Source: Allocatelliglobosispora scoriae (GTDB lineage Bacteria; Actinomycetota; Actinomycetes; Mycobacteriales; Micromonosporaceae). Taken from it: a DNA stretch of 64,000 nt. The translations under genes were made by a program, and so were the position numbers. The stretch covers positions 2,255,001-2,319,000 of the forward strand of contig NZ_JACHMN010000002.1 of NCBI RefSeq assembly GCF_014204945.1, in the 5' to 3' direction. The stretch's first letter is position 1. Every line of letters begins with the position of its first letter. The notes under the pieces were generated by a model. It worked only from the letters and a program-made list of their open reading frames with translations, was not told where the DNA came from and did not search any database. Below, piece after piece: positions 17,918-26,698 of this stretch.

Positions 17918-18664
17918 TCAGAACGGGTCGTAGGGGCCCGCGTGGCCCAGCGCTGCGGCGACGGGACGCAACCGTAGCCGCAGCAGCACCTTCAGCACGA
18001 AGTTCCGCGCGAACCACGGCACCTCGCGCAGGATCCGGGCCCGGTCGCGCAGGGTCGGCGCCCCCAGCCGGAAACGCGCCAGCGAACCGGCCCGGTCGAG
18101 GTAGATGTAGCGGCCGGTGGGCAGGATCCGCACGGTGACACCGAGCGTGACGCCGATCGAGGAGAAGCAGTCGTGCACCAGGATCTCGCCGCCGGGCTGC
18201 ATGGAACGCGACCAGCGCAGGTCGTCGGAGAAGGTCCAGTAGTCGTGCTTGCCGTCGATGTAGAGCAGGTCGATGCCCTCGGTCCAGACCGGGCGCAGCC
18301 TGGTGCTGTACTCCGGCCGCAGGGTCACCACGTCGGCGAGCCGGTGCCGGGCGATGTTGGCCTCGAACCGGTCCCGGGTCGGGGTGCCGCCGAAGAGCCG
18401 GCCCTCCACGAAGGGGTCGATCGCGGTGACCCGCGCGCCGACCTGCCGTGCCGCGGCGCCGAGCACGACCGTGGAGCGGCCCTGGTGGCTGCCGATCTCG
18501 ACGATGTGCGCGCCGGCGGGCTGCCGCAGGGCGGCCTCGTAGAGCGACAGGCCCTGCGCCCGCGTCAGCCAGCCCGGGATCTCCTCCGCCTCGGCCCAGA
18601 CCTCGGCGAAGCCGGCCGCCTCGACCGCGTCGCCGCTCTGCACCGAACTGTCCTTCGCAACCAT
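17918..18664 (-). CDS. Class I SAM-dependent methyltransferase (Methyltransf_24 type)
   Basis: 248 residues. The glycine motif HIVEIGSHQGRSTVVLG (~53-69) is followed by ARVTAIDPF (strand 2 acidic end) and the characteristic DLLYIDGKHDYWTFSDDLRW segment (~131-150) of the Methyltransf_24 family. HDCFSS lies further on. Family members methylate sugars or polyketides, often within glycan and antibiotic clusters. The C-terminus is basic and amphipathic (FVLKVLLRLRLRP). It is 35 bp upstream of the acyltransferase on the same strand. Inferred to modify the same envelope glycan. Confidence 0.85.
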   Translation of the reverse strand: MVAKDSSVQSGDAVEAAGFAEVWAEAEEIPGWLTRAQGLSLYEAALRQPAGAHIVEIGSHQGRSTVVLGAAARQVGARVTAIDPFVEGRLFGGTPTRDRFEANIARHRLADVVTLRPEYSTRLRPVWTEGIDLLYIDGKHDYWTFSDDLRWSRSMQPGGEILVHDCFSSIGVTLGVTVRILPTGRYIYLDRAGSLARFRLGAPTLRDRARILREVPWFARNFVLKVLLRLRLRPVAAALGHAGPYDPF

Positions 18665-18821
18665 GGCAATCCGTTCACTCCGACCGGTCGGACCGGCCCG
18701 ATGGCGGTTCCGCGTGCCAGGATCCTAATGCAGAAACGTGCGAACATCTCAGGTCCGTTCGGCGGTTTTCCCAGGTGGATCAGCGTTACTCACCGGTTGC
18801 CCTGACCAGCGACGTTGCGCC

Positions 18822-20054
18822 TCACGCTGGCTCGGCCGCCGAGATCGCCTGCTTGCGGACGGCCCAGACCCGCCACCAGCCACCAGCCAGGATGGCCGCC
18901 GTGCTGCCGACCGCCGTGCACATCGCCGCGACGACGATGCTCGTGATCCCCGGGTGCGGCAGCAGCGAGACCACCACCGCGAACCCGATCACCGCCGCCC
19001 ACAGCGGTGCGGCCGGAGCCCGGACCCCGCTGGCGACCTCCGCGTTGGTCAGCACGAAGACCAGGGCGTAGAGCGCACCGGTCACCGCGAAGGCCCAGGC
19101 GTACCCGGAGAGGTGGGTGTATGCGGGGCCGCCCGCCAGCCGCAGCGCCAGCGGACCGGCGAGGGCGGCTGCGGCCACCAGCACGGCCCCGATGGCGGCG
19201 ACGCCCAGCATCGCCGCGCCGCGAGCGCCCTTCACCCGCTTGGCGAGGTAGGGCAGCGCCATGATGGTGATCATCTGCGGTGCCCAGATCGCACCTTTGG
19301 AGAGCACGGTGAGCACGGCGTAATCGGCCGCCTCGGCAGCGGGCAGGAGCCGGCGGGCGGCGATCAGGTCGGCGTAGGAGAGGACGAACATGACCAGCGT
19401 GGCGCTGCTCGCCGCGATGAGGTCGCGACCGGCGCCGACGACGGACGACGGGATGATCCGGGTGGCCGTACGCGGCATGAGCAGGCCGATCAGGCCCGAC
19501 GCGACGACCGAGACCACCGCACCGAGCACCAGGCAGCCGATCAGGCCCAGGCCGAACATCAGGCCGACGATGACGCCGCCGCAGCGGGCGGTGGCGAGCA
19601 GCAGCATCCCGGCGGCGACCCGGCGGAAGCGCATCTCCCCCTGCAGCCGGCCCAGCCACGCGCTGCTGGCGATGACCGGAGCGGTGATCACGGCGGCGAG
19701 CAGCAGCGAGGCCCAGGGCAAGTGCAGCAGGTGCGCCAGGAGCGGGGTGGACAGGATCAGCAGGCCCGCCGCGGCGGCCACGGTGATCAGGACGAGCCGG
19801 CCGAGCCGGTGCACGCCGCCGAAGCGGGCGAGGTGCATCGCGACCGCGGTCTGCAGGCCCAGGGCGGGCACGCCGGCGATCGCCGAGATCGCCATGACCG
19901 AGGCGAGGGCGCCGAACGCGTCCGCGTCGAGCCGTCGCGCCCCGAGCAGGAGCACCAGGTAGCCGAGGAGGTTGCCGAGCACGGAGGCGACCGCGACGAC
20001 GGCTCCCGCCAGGCCGAGCCTGGAGATCCGGTCGCGCCACCGCCTGTCGGCCAT
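18822..20054 (-). CDS. Polysaccharide-type flippase, MOP/Wzx-like
   Basis: 410 residues, almost entirely hydrophobic, with about twelve predicted helices. It begins RRWRDRISRLGLAGAVVAVASVLGN and shows the oligosaccharide-flippase pattern LGARRLDADAFGALASVMAI (helix 2 start, where Wzx proteins have LxPxxFG/A) and a central cytoplasmic loop RLQGEMRFRRVA. Such proteins flip lipid-linked glycans across the inner membrane. It heads a minus-strand set flippase-methyltransferase-acyltransferase and is divergent from the membrane gene at 20133, with 78 bp between starts. The glycan is unknown, but the aftD context points to an arabinan- or cell-wall-linked polymer. Confidence 0.85.
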   Translation of the reverse strand: MADRRWRDRISRLGLAGAVVAVASVLGNLLGYLVLLLGARRLDADAFGALASVMAISAIAGVPALGLQTAVAMHLARFGGVHRLGRLVLITVAAAAGLLILSTPLLAHLLHLPWASLLLAAVITAPVIASSAWLGRLQGEMRFRRVAAGMLLLATARCGGVIVGLMFGLGLIGCLVLGAVVSVVASGLIGLLMPRTATRIIPSSVVGAGRDLIAASSATLVMFVLSYADLIAARRLLPAAEAADYAVLTVLSKGAIWAPQMITIMALPYLAKRVKGARGAAMLGVAAIGAVLVAAAALAGPLALRLAGGPAYTHLSGYAWAFAVTGALYALVFVLTNAEVASGVRAPAAPLWAAVIGFAVVVSLLPHPGITSIVVAAMCTAVGSTAAILAGGWWRVWAVRKQAISAAEPA

Positions 20055-20132
20055 CTGCGTCCTTACTCGGCTGCTCGGCGTGCATGACGCGTACAGTTCG
20101 ACGCTGTCTCACCGGCGAGGGGGTTCGGGGTA

Positions 20133-21851
20133 ATGCGGCACAGAGTAGCGCTCCATCTCGCCGCCGTCACGATGGCGATTCTGGTCTTCGCGCCGCTGCT
20201 CGCGCCGGGCTACGTCTTGAGCTACGACATGAACTTCGTGCCTGACCAGCCGATGCGGTGGGACCTGCTGGCTCCCGTCGACACCGCTCCCCGGGCGGTC
20301 CCGCTCGACGCCGCGGTGTCGCTCGCCAATCTGGTCCTGCCCGGCTGGCTGCTGCAGCGCGTGGTGCTGGTCGGCATCGTCTGGGCGGCGGTGGTGGGCG
20401 CGGGGCGGCTCGTGCCGGGGCGACGGCTCGCCACCGTGCTGATCGCGGGCGTCTGCTACGGGTGGACCCCGTTTCTCGCCGAGCGCCTCCTGATCGGGCA
20501 GTGGGGGCTGCTGCTCGCCTACGCGGCACTGCCGTGGCTGGTCCGGGCGGCGCTGGGGGTGCGGCAGGCGTACCCGTCTGGTGAAGATCTGTCGCTGCCG
20601 CAGGGGCGGCGGGCGATGGCGGGGCTCCTGCTCGCCGCCGGGGTGAGCGCGCTGACCCCGACGGGCGGGCTGATCGCGGCGGCCGTCTGCCTGGTCCTGC
20701 TCATCGGCGCACCGTGGCGGCGCTTCGCCGCCGTCGCCGCGGGCCTCGCCGTTCTCAACTCGCCCTGGCTGGTGGCGGCGCTCACGACCGGCGCGGGCAC
20801 CCGGTCGGACCCGGACGGGGTGGCCGCCTTCGCGGCGCGGGCGGAGAACTGGTCCGGGCCGCTGGGCGCCCTGCTCGCCACCGGCGGCATCTGGAACGCG
20901 GACACCACCCCGGCCAGTCGCGGCTCGGTCGCGGCCCCGCTCGTCACGCTCGCGCTGCTGGTCCTGGCAGCAGGGGGGTACGCCGTCCTGCGCCGCCGTC
21001 TGCCCGAGCACGCGGGGACCCGGCTGGGCGTGATCGGCCTGGCCGGTCTCGTCATCGCCGCCCTGGCGACGGTCCCGCCGGGCGCCGCCCTGCTGCGATG
21101 GCTGATCGACTGGGCGCCGGGTGCCGGGCTGCTGCGGGACGGCCAGAAGTTCGTCCTCCCCTATGCCCTGCTGCTCGCCCTCTGCGTGGCCCTCGGCGCG
21201 GAGCGGCTCGCCGCGCGCATCGGCGAGCTGCCGGGACGGGTGGCGCTCGCCGGGGTGCTGCTGCTGCCGGTGGTCGGGATGGCGGACCTGGCCTACGGCG
21301 CCTCGGGTGCCCTGCGACCGGTGCACTACCCGGCCGACTGGGCGGCGGTCGAGTCGATCCTCGATGCGCAGAGCGGCGAGGTGCTGTCCCTGCCGCTGTC
21401 GGAGTACCGCCGCTACCCGTGGAACCGGGGCCGGGTGGTGATCGACCCCGCGCCGCGGTACCTGCCCCTGCCGGTGCTCACCGACGACGTGCTGGTCGTC
21501 GGCCCGATCGTGGTCGCCGGGGAGAATCCGCGGCTGGCCGAGGTCCGCCGCTCCATCGGCGCCGGGGAGCCGCTCGCCGCGACCGGCATCCGCTGGCTGC
21601 TGGTGCAGCACCGCCCCGCCGGCGACACCGGTGTCGCCGGCTCGGTGCTGTCCGGTCTGGAGCTGCGCTACGCGGGCGAATACCTCACCCTCTACCGCAA
21701 TCCGCAGGGCGGCGCGGCGGCGTCGGGGCCCGGCGCGGGTCTGCCGGTCATCGCCGCCGAAGCCGCCGCGCTGGCGGTGCTGGCGATCTCGGCCGCCGCG
21801 CTCGCGTGGCCCGGGCGTCGGCGGCGGACGGCCGAAGAGCGGCGGGCGTGA
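20133..21851 (+). CDS. Multi-pass membrane protein, probable GT-C-like envelope biosynthesis protein
   Basis: 572 residues starting MRHRVALHLAAVTMAILVF, with about eleven to twelve hydrophobic segments. The first external loop has an acidic pair in GYVLSYDMNFVPDQP, placed where GT-C glycosyltransferases carry their catalytic D/E. The motif GQWGLLLAYAALPWLVRAAL and the late RDGQKFVLPYALLLAL resemble helices of AftD-type proteins. A soluble C-terminal portion (~400-550) precedes a last helix. I cannot assign a substrate. It is divergent from the flippase and 82 bp upstream of the DUF2613 gene. The short basic C-terminus (GRRRRTAEERRA) is cytoplasmic. Confidence 0.75.
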   Translation: MRHRVALHLAAVTMAILVFAPLLAPGYVLSYDMNFVPDQPMRWDLLAPVDTAPRAVPLDAAVSLANLVLPGWLLQRVVLVGIVWAAVVGAGRLVPGRRLATVLIAGVCYGWTPFLAERLLIGQWGLLLAYAALPWLVRAALGVRQAYPSGEDLSLPQGRRAMAGLLLAAGVSALTPTGGLIAAAVCLVLLIGAPWRRFAAVAAGLAVLNSPWLVAALTTGAGTRSDPDGVAAFAARAENWSGPLGALLATGGIWNADTTPASRGSVAAPLVTLALLVLAAGGYAVLRRRLPEHAGTRLGVIGLAGLVIAALATVPPGAALLRWLIDWAPGAGLLRDGQKFVLPYALLLALCVALGAERLAARIGELPGRVALAGVLLLPVVGMADLAYGASGALRPVHYPADWAAVESILDAQSGEVLSLPLSEYRRYPWNRGRVVIDPAPRYLPLPVLTDDVLVVGPIVVAGENPRLAEVRRSIGAGEPLAATGIRWLLVQHRPAGDTGVAGSVLSGLELRYAGEYLTLYRNPQGGAAASGPGAGLPVIAAEAAALAVLAISAAALAWPGRRRRTAEERRA

Positions 21852-21933
21852 CGGTACGGTTGGCCATTTTCCACGGGCCTACCAAGTGGTAACGTGCGCC
21901 GCACGCACGAAACCATCGAGGGGAGACATTGGC

Positions 21934-22101
21934 ATGGGCCGCTGGATACCTACTCTGCTGTTGACTGCCGTCGTCGCCGTCGCGCTGGGGGTCGTCGGGC
22001 TCACCGCTGTCCCCGGACTGGTCGCCGCGACATCTGCCGACGCGGCGAACTCGGCCGACGCGAAGGACGCCGCTGCGCCGGAAGGCTACGGCGTCCGCTG
22101 A
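21934..22101 (+). CDS. Small secreted/membrane peptide, DUF2613 family
   Basis: 55 residues from ATG 21934 with GAGGGGAG upstream. It starts MGRWIPTLLLTAVVAVALGVV, a single N-terminal signal anchor. After VAATSADAANSADAKDAA comes a short terminus, PEGYGVR. Length and pattern fit DUF2613. In M. tuberculosis such a peptide (Rv0236A) sits next to aftD (Rv0236c), so co-location here is strong support for both calls. A role as accessory subunit of the AftD or arabinan machinery is inference. A large perfect palindrome follows the stop. Confidence 0.8.
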   Translation: MGRWIPTLLLTAVVAVALGVVGLTAVPGLVAATSADAANSADAKDAAAPEGYGVR

Positions 22102-22147
22102 GAGAACCGGCCCGGTGCGCAAGCGCCGGGCCGGTCATCAGCACTGC

Positions 22148-22209
22148 CACGTTGTGCAGCAAAGCGTGGCTATTTAGCTGCGCGAAGCCACGCTTTGCTG
22201 CACAACGTG
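22148..22209. terminator. 24-bp perfect inverted repeat between convergent genes
   Basis: The arms (22148-22171 and 22186-22209) are fully complementary around a 14-nt loop containing ATTTA. The element fills the gap between the DUF2613 stop (22101) and the GT4 stop (22212). It is likely a bidirectional terminator; the perfect arms suggest recent origin or active maintenance. Confidence 0.75.
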
Positions 22210-22211
22210 AC

Positions 22212-23402
22212 TCAGGCGCTCGTGACGGGCGCCGTCTCCGTGAGGCGCCTCGGCTCGGCCTGCGGGGCGAGGAGCGCCGCGAACCGGGTTCCCGATGTCT
22301 GCCAGGTGAACGACTTCGCGTGCAGCTCCGCGTCGGCACCCATGGCGAGCCGGCGGTCGTCGTCGGTCATCAGCTGCCGCACCAGCTCGATGAAGTGCGC
22401 CTCGTCTGTGGCGAGCAGGCCGGTGGAGCGGTCGACGAGCGCCTCGGTGACTCCCCCGGCGTCGGCGAAGGCGACGGTCGGCGTACGCCGTGCGCCGGCC
22501 TCGACGATGGTGAGCCCCCAGCCCTCCTTCAACGACGGGGTCAGCGCCACCCAGGCCTCGCTGAGGAGCCGGTGCTTCTCGTCCTCGGTGATGAACCCGG
22601 CGAACCGCACCGCGTCCGCGATGCCCAGCTCCACCGCGAGCTGCCGCAGGTTCGGCTCCCACCAGCCCTTGCCCGCCACGGTCAGCCGCAACCCGGGCAG
22701 ACCGGGGCGCAGCGCGGCGACCGTCCGCAGGGCGATCTCGACCCGCTTGTGCGGCACGAGCCGGCCCAGCACCACCAGGTGGGGCTCGGGGTCGCGGTCG
22801 TGGACGGCATCCGGCACCGGCGGCGTGCCGTTGTGGACGATCGAGATCCGGTCCGCGTCCACCCCGAGCTCGGTGAGCTCGCCAGCGGTCGCCGCCGAGA
22901 CGGTGACGTAGCGGCAGTCCCGGTAGACCCTGATCGCCAGCTTCGACTCGACCCACCAGCCGAACTTCGCGCCGAGGCGGCCGAGCACGACCGGCCACTG
23001 CTCCCGGTGGACGTGGTGGACCAGCGCCACGACGGGCCTGCGCGCGTAGGCGGCCGACAGGAAGGGCAGGCCGTTGCCCACGTCGACGATGGCGTCCGGC
23101 CGTCCCAGCGCGCGCCGGGAGAGCGGACCGACGCCGAGTGCGCCCGCGAGGTAGGTCAGGGCGGCCATGGCGTAGACGGTCTTGCGGCCGCCGCGGCGCA
23201 CGATCTCAACCCCCTCGGGGGTACGCTGCCGCGCCGGAGCGGCATCGTGCGCGGCACACAGAATCGTGACCCGGTGACCCCTCGCCACGAGCTCTCCGGC
23301 GATCCGCTCGACGTAGACCTCAGACCCGCCACCCTCCGGATTGAGCGTGTCTCTCCAGTTGAGAAACAATATGTGGCGATCGATGCGACCCGTGGTCTGC
23401 AC
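22212..23402 (-). CDS. Glycosyltransferase family 4 (GT-B fold)
   Basis: About 396 residues. The N-terminal acceptor domain begins HILFLNWRDTLNPEGGGSEV with the glycine-rich loop of GT4 enzymes. The C-terminal donor domain has LVVLGRLVPHKRVEIAL (~213-229) and the catalytic-type E-x7-E region in TPSLKEGWGLTIVEAGA. It transfers a nucleotide-activated sugar to a lipid or glycan acceptor on the cytoplasmic face. GTG 23402 has AGGGG five bases upstream; GTG 23408 is the alternative. It is convergent with the DUF2613 gene and divergent from the DUF3068 gene. Same envelope cluster by context. Confidence 0.88.
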   Translation of the reverse strand: MQTTGRIDRHILFLNWRDTLNPEGGGSEVYVERIAGELVARGHRVTILCAAHDAAPARQRTPEGVEIVRRGGRKTVYAMAALTYLAGALGVGPLSRRALGRPDAIVDVGNGLPFLSAAYARRPVVALVHHVHREQWPVVLGRLGAKFGWWVESKLAIRVYRDCRYVTVSAATAGELTELGVDADRISIVHNGTPPVPDAVHDRDPEPHLVVLGRLVPHKRVEIALRTVAALRPGLPGLRLTVAGKGWWEPNLRQLAVELGIADAVRFAGFITEDEKHRLLSEAWVALTPSLKEGWGLTIVEAGARRTPTVAFADAGGVTEALVDRSTGLLATDEAHFIELVRQLMTDDDRRLAMGADAELHAKSFTWQTSGTRFAALLAPQAEPRRLTETAPVTSA

Positions 23403-23438
23403 GCGCACCCCTACTCGTGAGTACGGCGGATGGTTGAG

Positions 23439-23456
23439 TCACCTTATGGCAGGTGA
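23439..23456. promoter_or_regulatory. Inverted repeat in the divergent GT4/DUF3068 control region
   Basis: TCACCT-N6-AGGTGA is a perfect 6-6-6 inverted repeat about 40 bp upstream of the GT4 start. The 212-bp divergent region is AT-richer than the genes. No known regulator is matched; an operator is plausible. Confidence 0.35.
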
Positions 23457-23614
23457 GAATGGCTCGCAATGGTCCGAGCGATCCCTGGCCGAAACGGTGG
23501 TTTTACACGATCCTTACAGGGGGTCGCGCAGAAGTTAACCGGGTAGTAACCTGCCGCCATCCTTTGTTTTCGATGGACCAGATCAAGTGGGCTACAGGTG
23601 TGGGGAGGACTACC

Positions 23615-24607
23615 GTGAAGCACCGCGTCATCGGCGTCGTATTGTTCGGTTTCGGCGTCCTGCTATTGGTTCTGGCGGTGGGACTGCCGGTGTACGTCGC
23701 GCCCGCCGTCGCAAAGCTTCCGTACGATTTGGACAAATCGACTTCGGTGGCCGAGGCGCAGAACGCGACGTTTCCGAAGGTGACCGCAGGCAAGATGGAG
23801 CTGCGGACCGGCCTGCTCCGCTCGACCACCAACGTCGTGCCGCAGGCCAAGCTGACCGAGGAGCGGTCCGACCAGCTCAAGGGCGACGCGGTCATCTGGG
23901 ACGTCTACGGCATCGCCGTGGCCGGCTCCGACGGTGCGAAGGTCACCGAGTCCACGACCGAGCTGGCACTGGACCGGGTCTCGGGTGCCGCCTATGACTG
24001 GCCCGACGCCTGGGTCGACGAGGACAACCTCGGCAAGGGCAACGCCGAGAAGATCAAGTTCGTCGGGCACAGCTACAAGCTCCCGTTCGGCACCGAGAAG
24101 AAGGACTACCCCTTCTGGGACGCCGAGCTGCGCGCCGCCAACCCGATCAAGTTCAAGGGTGTCGAGGCGGTCGGCGGCCTGGAGGTCTACCGCTTCGAGC
24201 AGACGATCGACCTGCAGAAGATCTCCATGTCCGACGCCGCGAAGGGCCTGGTCATCAGCACCTTCACCCCCGGCGCCACCGGCGGCGACCTGTATTACAG
24301 CAACACCCGCACGATCTGGGTGGAGCCGGTCACCGGCCAGTTCCTGAACGTGCGGGAGGTACGCCACCAGGAGTTCCGGTCCGACACGGGTGTCACCAAG
24401 ACCCTCCTGGACGCGGACTTCAACTACACGCAGGCGACGATCGACAAGGCCGTCGAAGGTGCGGGCGCCAACAGCTCGAAGATCAACCTGTTGAAGGTCT
24501 ACGCGCCCATCGGCCTCGGCATCCTCGGACTGCTGCTGCTCGGCTTCGGACTGCTGCTCGTCGCGCGGACCCCACGGACGTCGCGGCACGGCGTCGACGC
24601 CGCCTGA
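23615..24607 (+). CDS. DUF3068 (PorA-like) membrane-anchored protein
   Basis: 330 residues from GTG 23615 with GGGGAGG six bases upstream. An N-terminal helix (RVIGVVLFGFGVLLLVLAVG) is followed by VYVAPAVAKLPYDLDKST, the typical opening of DUF3068 proteins. A large extracytoplasmic beta-rich domain includes YSNTRTIWVEPVTGQFLNV. A C-terminal helix (IGLGILGLLLLGFGLLLVA) and basic tail close it. Actinobacteria often carry several copies, and Pfam associates the family with the PorA name, but the activity is unknown. Its position beside GT4 and aftD suggests a cell-envelope role. A shared terminator separates it from the convergent pectinesterase. Confidence 0.85.
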   Translation: MKHRVIGVVLFGFGVLLLVLAVGLPVYVAPAVAKLPYDLDKSTSVAEAQNATFPKVTAGKMELRTGLLRSTTNVVPQAKLTEERSDQLKGDAVIWDVYGIAVAGSDGAKVTESTTELALDRVSGAAYDWPDAWVDEDNLGKGNAEKIKFVGHSYKLPFGTEKKDYPFWDAELRAANPIKFKGVEAVGGLEVYRFEQTIDLQKISMSDAAKGLVISTFTPGATGGDLYYSNTRTIWVEPVTGQFLNVREVRHQEFRSDTGVTKTLLDADFNYTQATIDKAVEGAGANSSKINLLKVYAPIGLGILGLLLLGFGLLLVARTPRTSRHGVDAA

Positions 24608-24620
24608 GTACATACCGCGG

Positions 24621-24656
24621 AAGGGGGCGGTGTGCCGTGCGCACACCGCCCCCTTT
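24621..24656. terminator. Bidirectional terminator between DUF3068 and pectinesterase genes
   Basis: A 15-bp GC-rich stem (AAGGGGGCGGTGTGC and complement) with a short loop, TTT on the plus side and TT on the minus side. It fills the gap between convergent stops at 24607 and 24663. Confidence 0.85.
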
Positions 24657-24662
24657 CCTCGC

Positions 24663-26396
24663 TCAGTAGATCGGGTTCCAGCCGTCGTTCCCGGCCAGGT
24701 ACGCCTGCGGGGTCAACGCCGCCGCCTGCGCCGAGCTGAGCTGGGGCCGGTCGACGCCGATCACGGAACCGGGACCGGTGTTGGCGTGTTCGAAGAAGCG
24801 CGCGTCCCGCCACGAGAAGCCGGACATGTCCGTCCACGGCGCGTCGAGGATGTGCGCGCCCAGCGTCGAGTCGCGGAAGACGACCTGCGCGATGGCGTTG
24901 ACGTCGCCGCCGGGGTGCCACGGCCGGCCGAGGTAGACCGACTTCGCCGCTGCGGGGCTCGTCAGCGTGCAGTGCGTGAAGAGGTAGCCGTAGGGATTCG
25001 CGATCGAGGTCGAGGCGGCCGTCACGTAGCCGTTGTTCGACGACGATCCCCGGTCCAGTGACTTGATCTCGCACCGGTCGAAGACCCCGGTGCCGCGGCC
25101 GAAGATGAAGTCGACATCACCCTCCACATAGCACTGCCGGAAGTATGCCCGGCCGACGACATCCACGCTGGAGCTGTTGTGGTAGAGCGTGTCCTGGTTG
25201 CCGAGGAAGCGCACGTTGTCGAAGACGAGCCGGTCCGCCCTGGTCAGCACCGCGACCGCCTGCTTGTTGGCGATCTCCGGATGCCCGGCCTCGTCGAAGG
25301 TGTTGGCGAAGGTCAGGTTCCTGGCGGTGAAGCCGTCGCCGTCGATCGTCACCGAGGCGCTGCCCGACGTGCCGTAGGTCCCGCCCTCGGGCTTCGTGGT
25401 GCCGTTGGCCCGGTCGTAGCTGATCACCACGTCCGCCGGGCCCGCACCGAGGCCGAGGAAGGTGAGGTAGGTGCGGTCCGACGGGATCGTCACCGGCTCG
25501 TGATAGGTGCCGGGCTTGATCGCGATGACCCACGGCGTCGTCCGGTTCGCCGGTGCGGAGTCGACCGCGGCCTGGACCGTGGTGTGCGTACCCGAGCCGT
25601 CCTTCGCGACCACGGCCGACGACGCGGGCGGGACGCTCGGTGACGGGCTCGGCGGGATCGAGGCCGAGGCCGAAGGCGAGGCGGGGGGCGACGGCGAGGC
25701 CGAGCCGGAGGCCGGCGCGGAGGGTGAGGGTGTGACGCCCGTCGTCACGATGACGTCGTCGAATCTGGCTGTGGCATAACCGGTCTGTACTCCGATCCGT
25801 CCGGACGCGGCCGCGGTGCTGGTGCCCGTGGCGAAGAGGGTGCCGTTGAGGTAGCCCCGCACGGTGGTGCCGGAGACCTCGACCCCGACCTGGTACCACT
25901 CGCCGAGGGTGATGCTGCGGCTCAGGCTGCCGAGCACGGTGACGGTGCCGCTGCGCACGGCCTGCAGCTCCACGAGATTGCCCGAGCGCAGCGCGACCCG
26001 GTAGAAGGTGGTCGAACCCGCCGCGCGGGCGAGCACGGCCACGAACCCGCCGGAGCCGAAGCTGAGCGGCTTGACCCGGGCCTGGACCGTGTAGGCGGTC
26101 CAGCTCGCCGTGCCCGCGAAGAGCCGGGCGCTGTCGGTGTCCACCTTGGACTGGGTGAGCGCGTTGGAGCCGTCGGCGACGACGCTCCAGGCGCCGCCGG
26201 ACTTCGACCAGCCGGCGGTGTCGCCGTCGGTGAAGTCGTCGCCGAAGAGCGTCGCGGCGTAAGCCGAGCGGCCGGTGAGGAGGCCGATCGCGGCGATCAG
26301 CACGACGGTGAGGACGGTCGCGAGCAGCGCGGCGATCGCCGGGCGATGGCGGCCCGGCGTGGGCGCGCCGGGGCGGGGAGCGGGGACGGTGTCCAT
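24663..26396 (-). CDS. Secreted pectinesterase (CE8) with N-terminal LamG/DUF1080-like domain
   Basis: 577 residues. A basic start and a long hydrophobic segment (~19-41) end near SAYA at 48, a likely signal cleavage. Residues ~50-220 form a concanavalin-like domain (DDFTDGDTAGW, YTVQARVKPL, GYLNGTLFATG). A Ser/Pro/Ala linker (~221-260) leads to the pectinesterase domain: VAKDGSGTHTTVQAAVDSAP, GNQDTLYHNSSSV with the Q and D near 401-402, GDVDFIFGRG with the catalytic Asp near 429, and VYLGRPWHPGG with the substrate-binding R and W. It de-esterifies plant pectin outside the cell. A strong promoter with a long palindromic operator lies just upstream, implying substrate induction. Confidence 0.93.
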   Translation of the reverse strand: MDTVPAPRPGAPTPGRHRPAIAALLATVLTVVLIAAIGLLTGRSAYAATLFGDDFTDGDTAGWSKSGGAWSVVADGSNALTQSKVDTDSARLFAGTASWTAYTVQARVKPLSFGSGGFVAVLARAAGSTTFYRVALRSGNLVELQAVRSGTVTVLGSLSRSITLGEWYQVGVEVSGTTVRGYLNGTLFATGTSTAAASGRIGVQTGYATARFDDVIVTTGVTPSPSAPASGSASPSPPASPSASASIPPSPSPSVPPASSAVVAKDGSGTHTTVQAAVDSAPANRTTPWVIAIKPGTYHEPVTIPSDRTYLTFLGLGAGPADVVISYDRANGTTKPEGGTYGTSGSASVTIDGDGFTARNLTFANTFDEAGHPEIANKQAVAVLTRADRLVFDNVRFLGNQDTLYHNSSSVDVVGRAYFRQCYVEGDVDFIFGRGTGVFDRCEIKSLDRGSSSNNGYVTAASTSIANPYGYLFTHCTLTSPAAAKSVYLGRPWHPGGDVNAIAQVVFRDSTLGAHILDAPWTDMSGFSWRDARFFEHANTGPGSVIGVDRPQLSSAQAAALTPQAYLAGNDGWNPIY

Positions 26397-26426
26397 GGGC
26401 GAAGACCCTCCGTTGGGTATGGACCA

Positions 26427-26454
26427 CTGATGCGGAAAGCGCTTTCCGCATCAG
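26427..26454. promoter_or_regulatory. LacI-type operator, 28-bp perfect palindrome upstream of pectinesterase
   Basis: A perfect 28-bp palindrome centred on GGAAAGCGCTTTCC begins one base downstream of the -10 element. The AAGCGCTT core is typical of LacI/GalR-family operators in actinobacterial plant-polymer regulons. It should block transcription start when a repressor is bound. No LacI gene is in the window. Confidence 0.75.
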
Positions 26455-26455
26455 G

Positions 26456-26484
26456 ACGCTAGCCAGGTCAGCCATCCTTGTCAA
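26456..26484 (-). promoter_or_regulatory. Sigma-70-type promoter of the pectinesterase gene
   Basis: On the minus strand, TTGACA (26484-26479), a 17-bp spacer, then TAGCGT (26461-26456). The -35 is perfect consensus and the spacing optimal. The operator palindrome starts right after the -10. Confidence 0.75.
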
Positions 26485-26698
26485 TATGAGGAGCCGCATG
26501 TGACCGGCGGATCCGCCGGCTCGGCACCCGACGGCGGAAGGCACGCAATTTAGGCCCGCACCAGGTGTCGGGCCGGAAGGTCGGCTGACGCCAAACCGTC
26601 ATGATGCCGAAAGACGATCCTGCAACCGCTGTCGATCAGGGTGCGTGTATAGGCCAGATCGCCCGAGACCTCGGGCCCGACAGCTGGGAGCAAGCACA

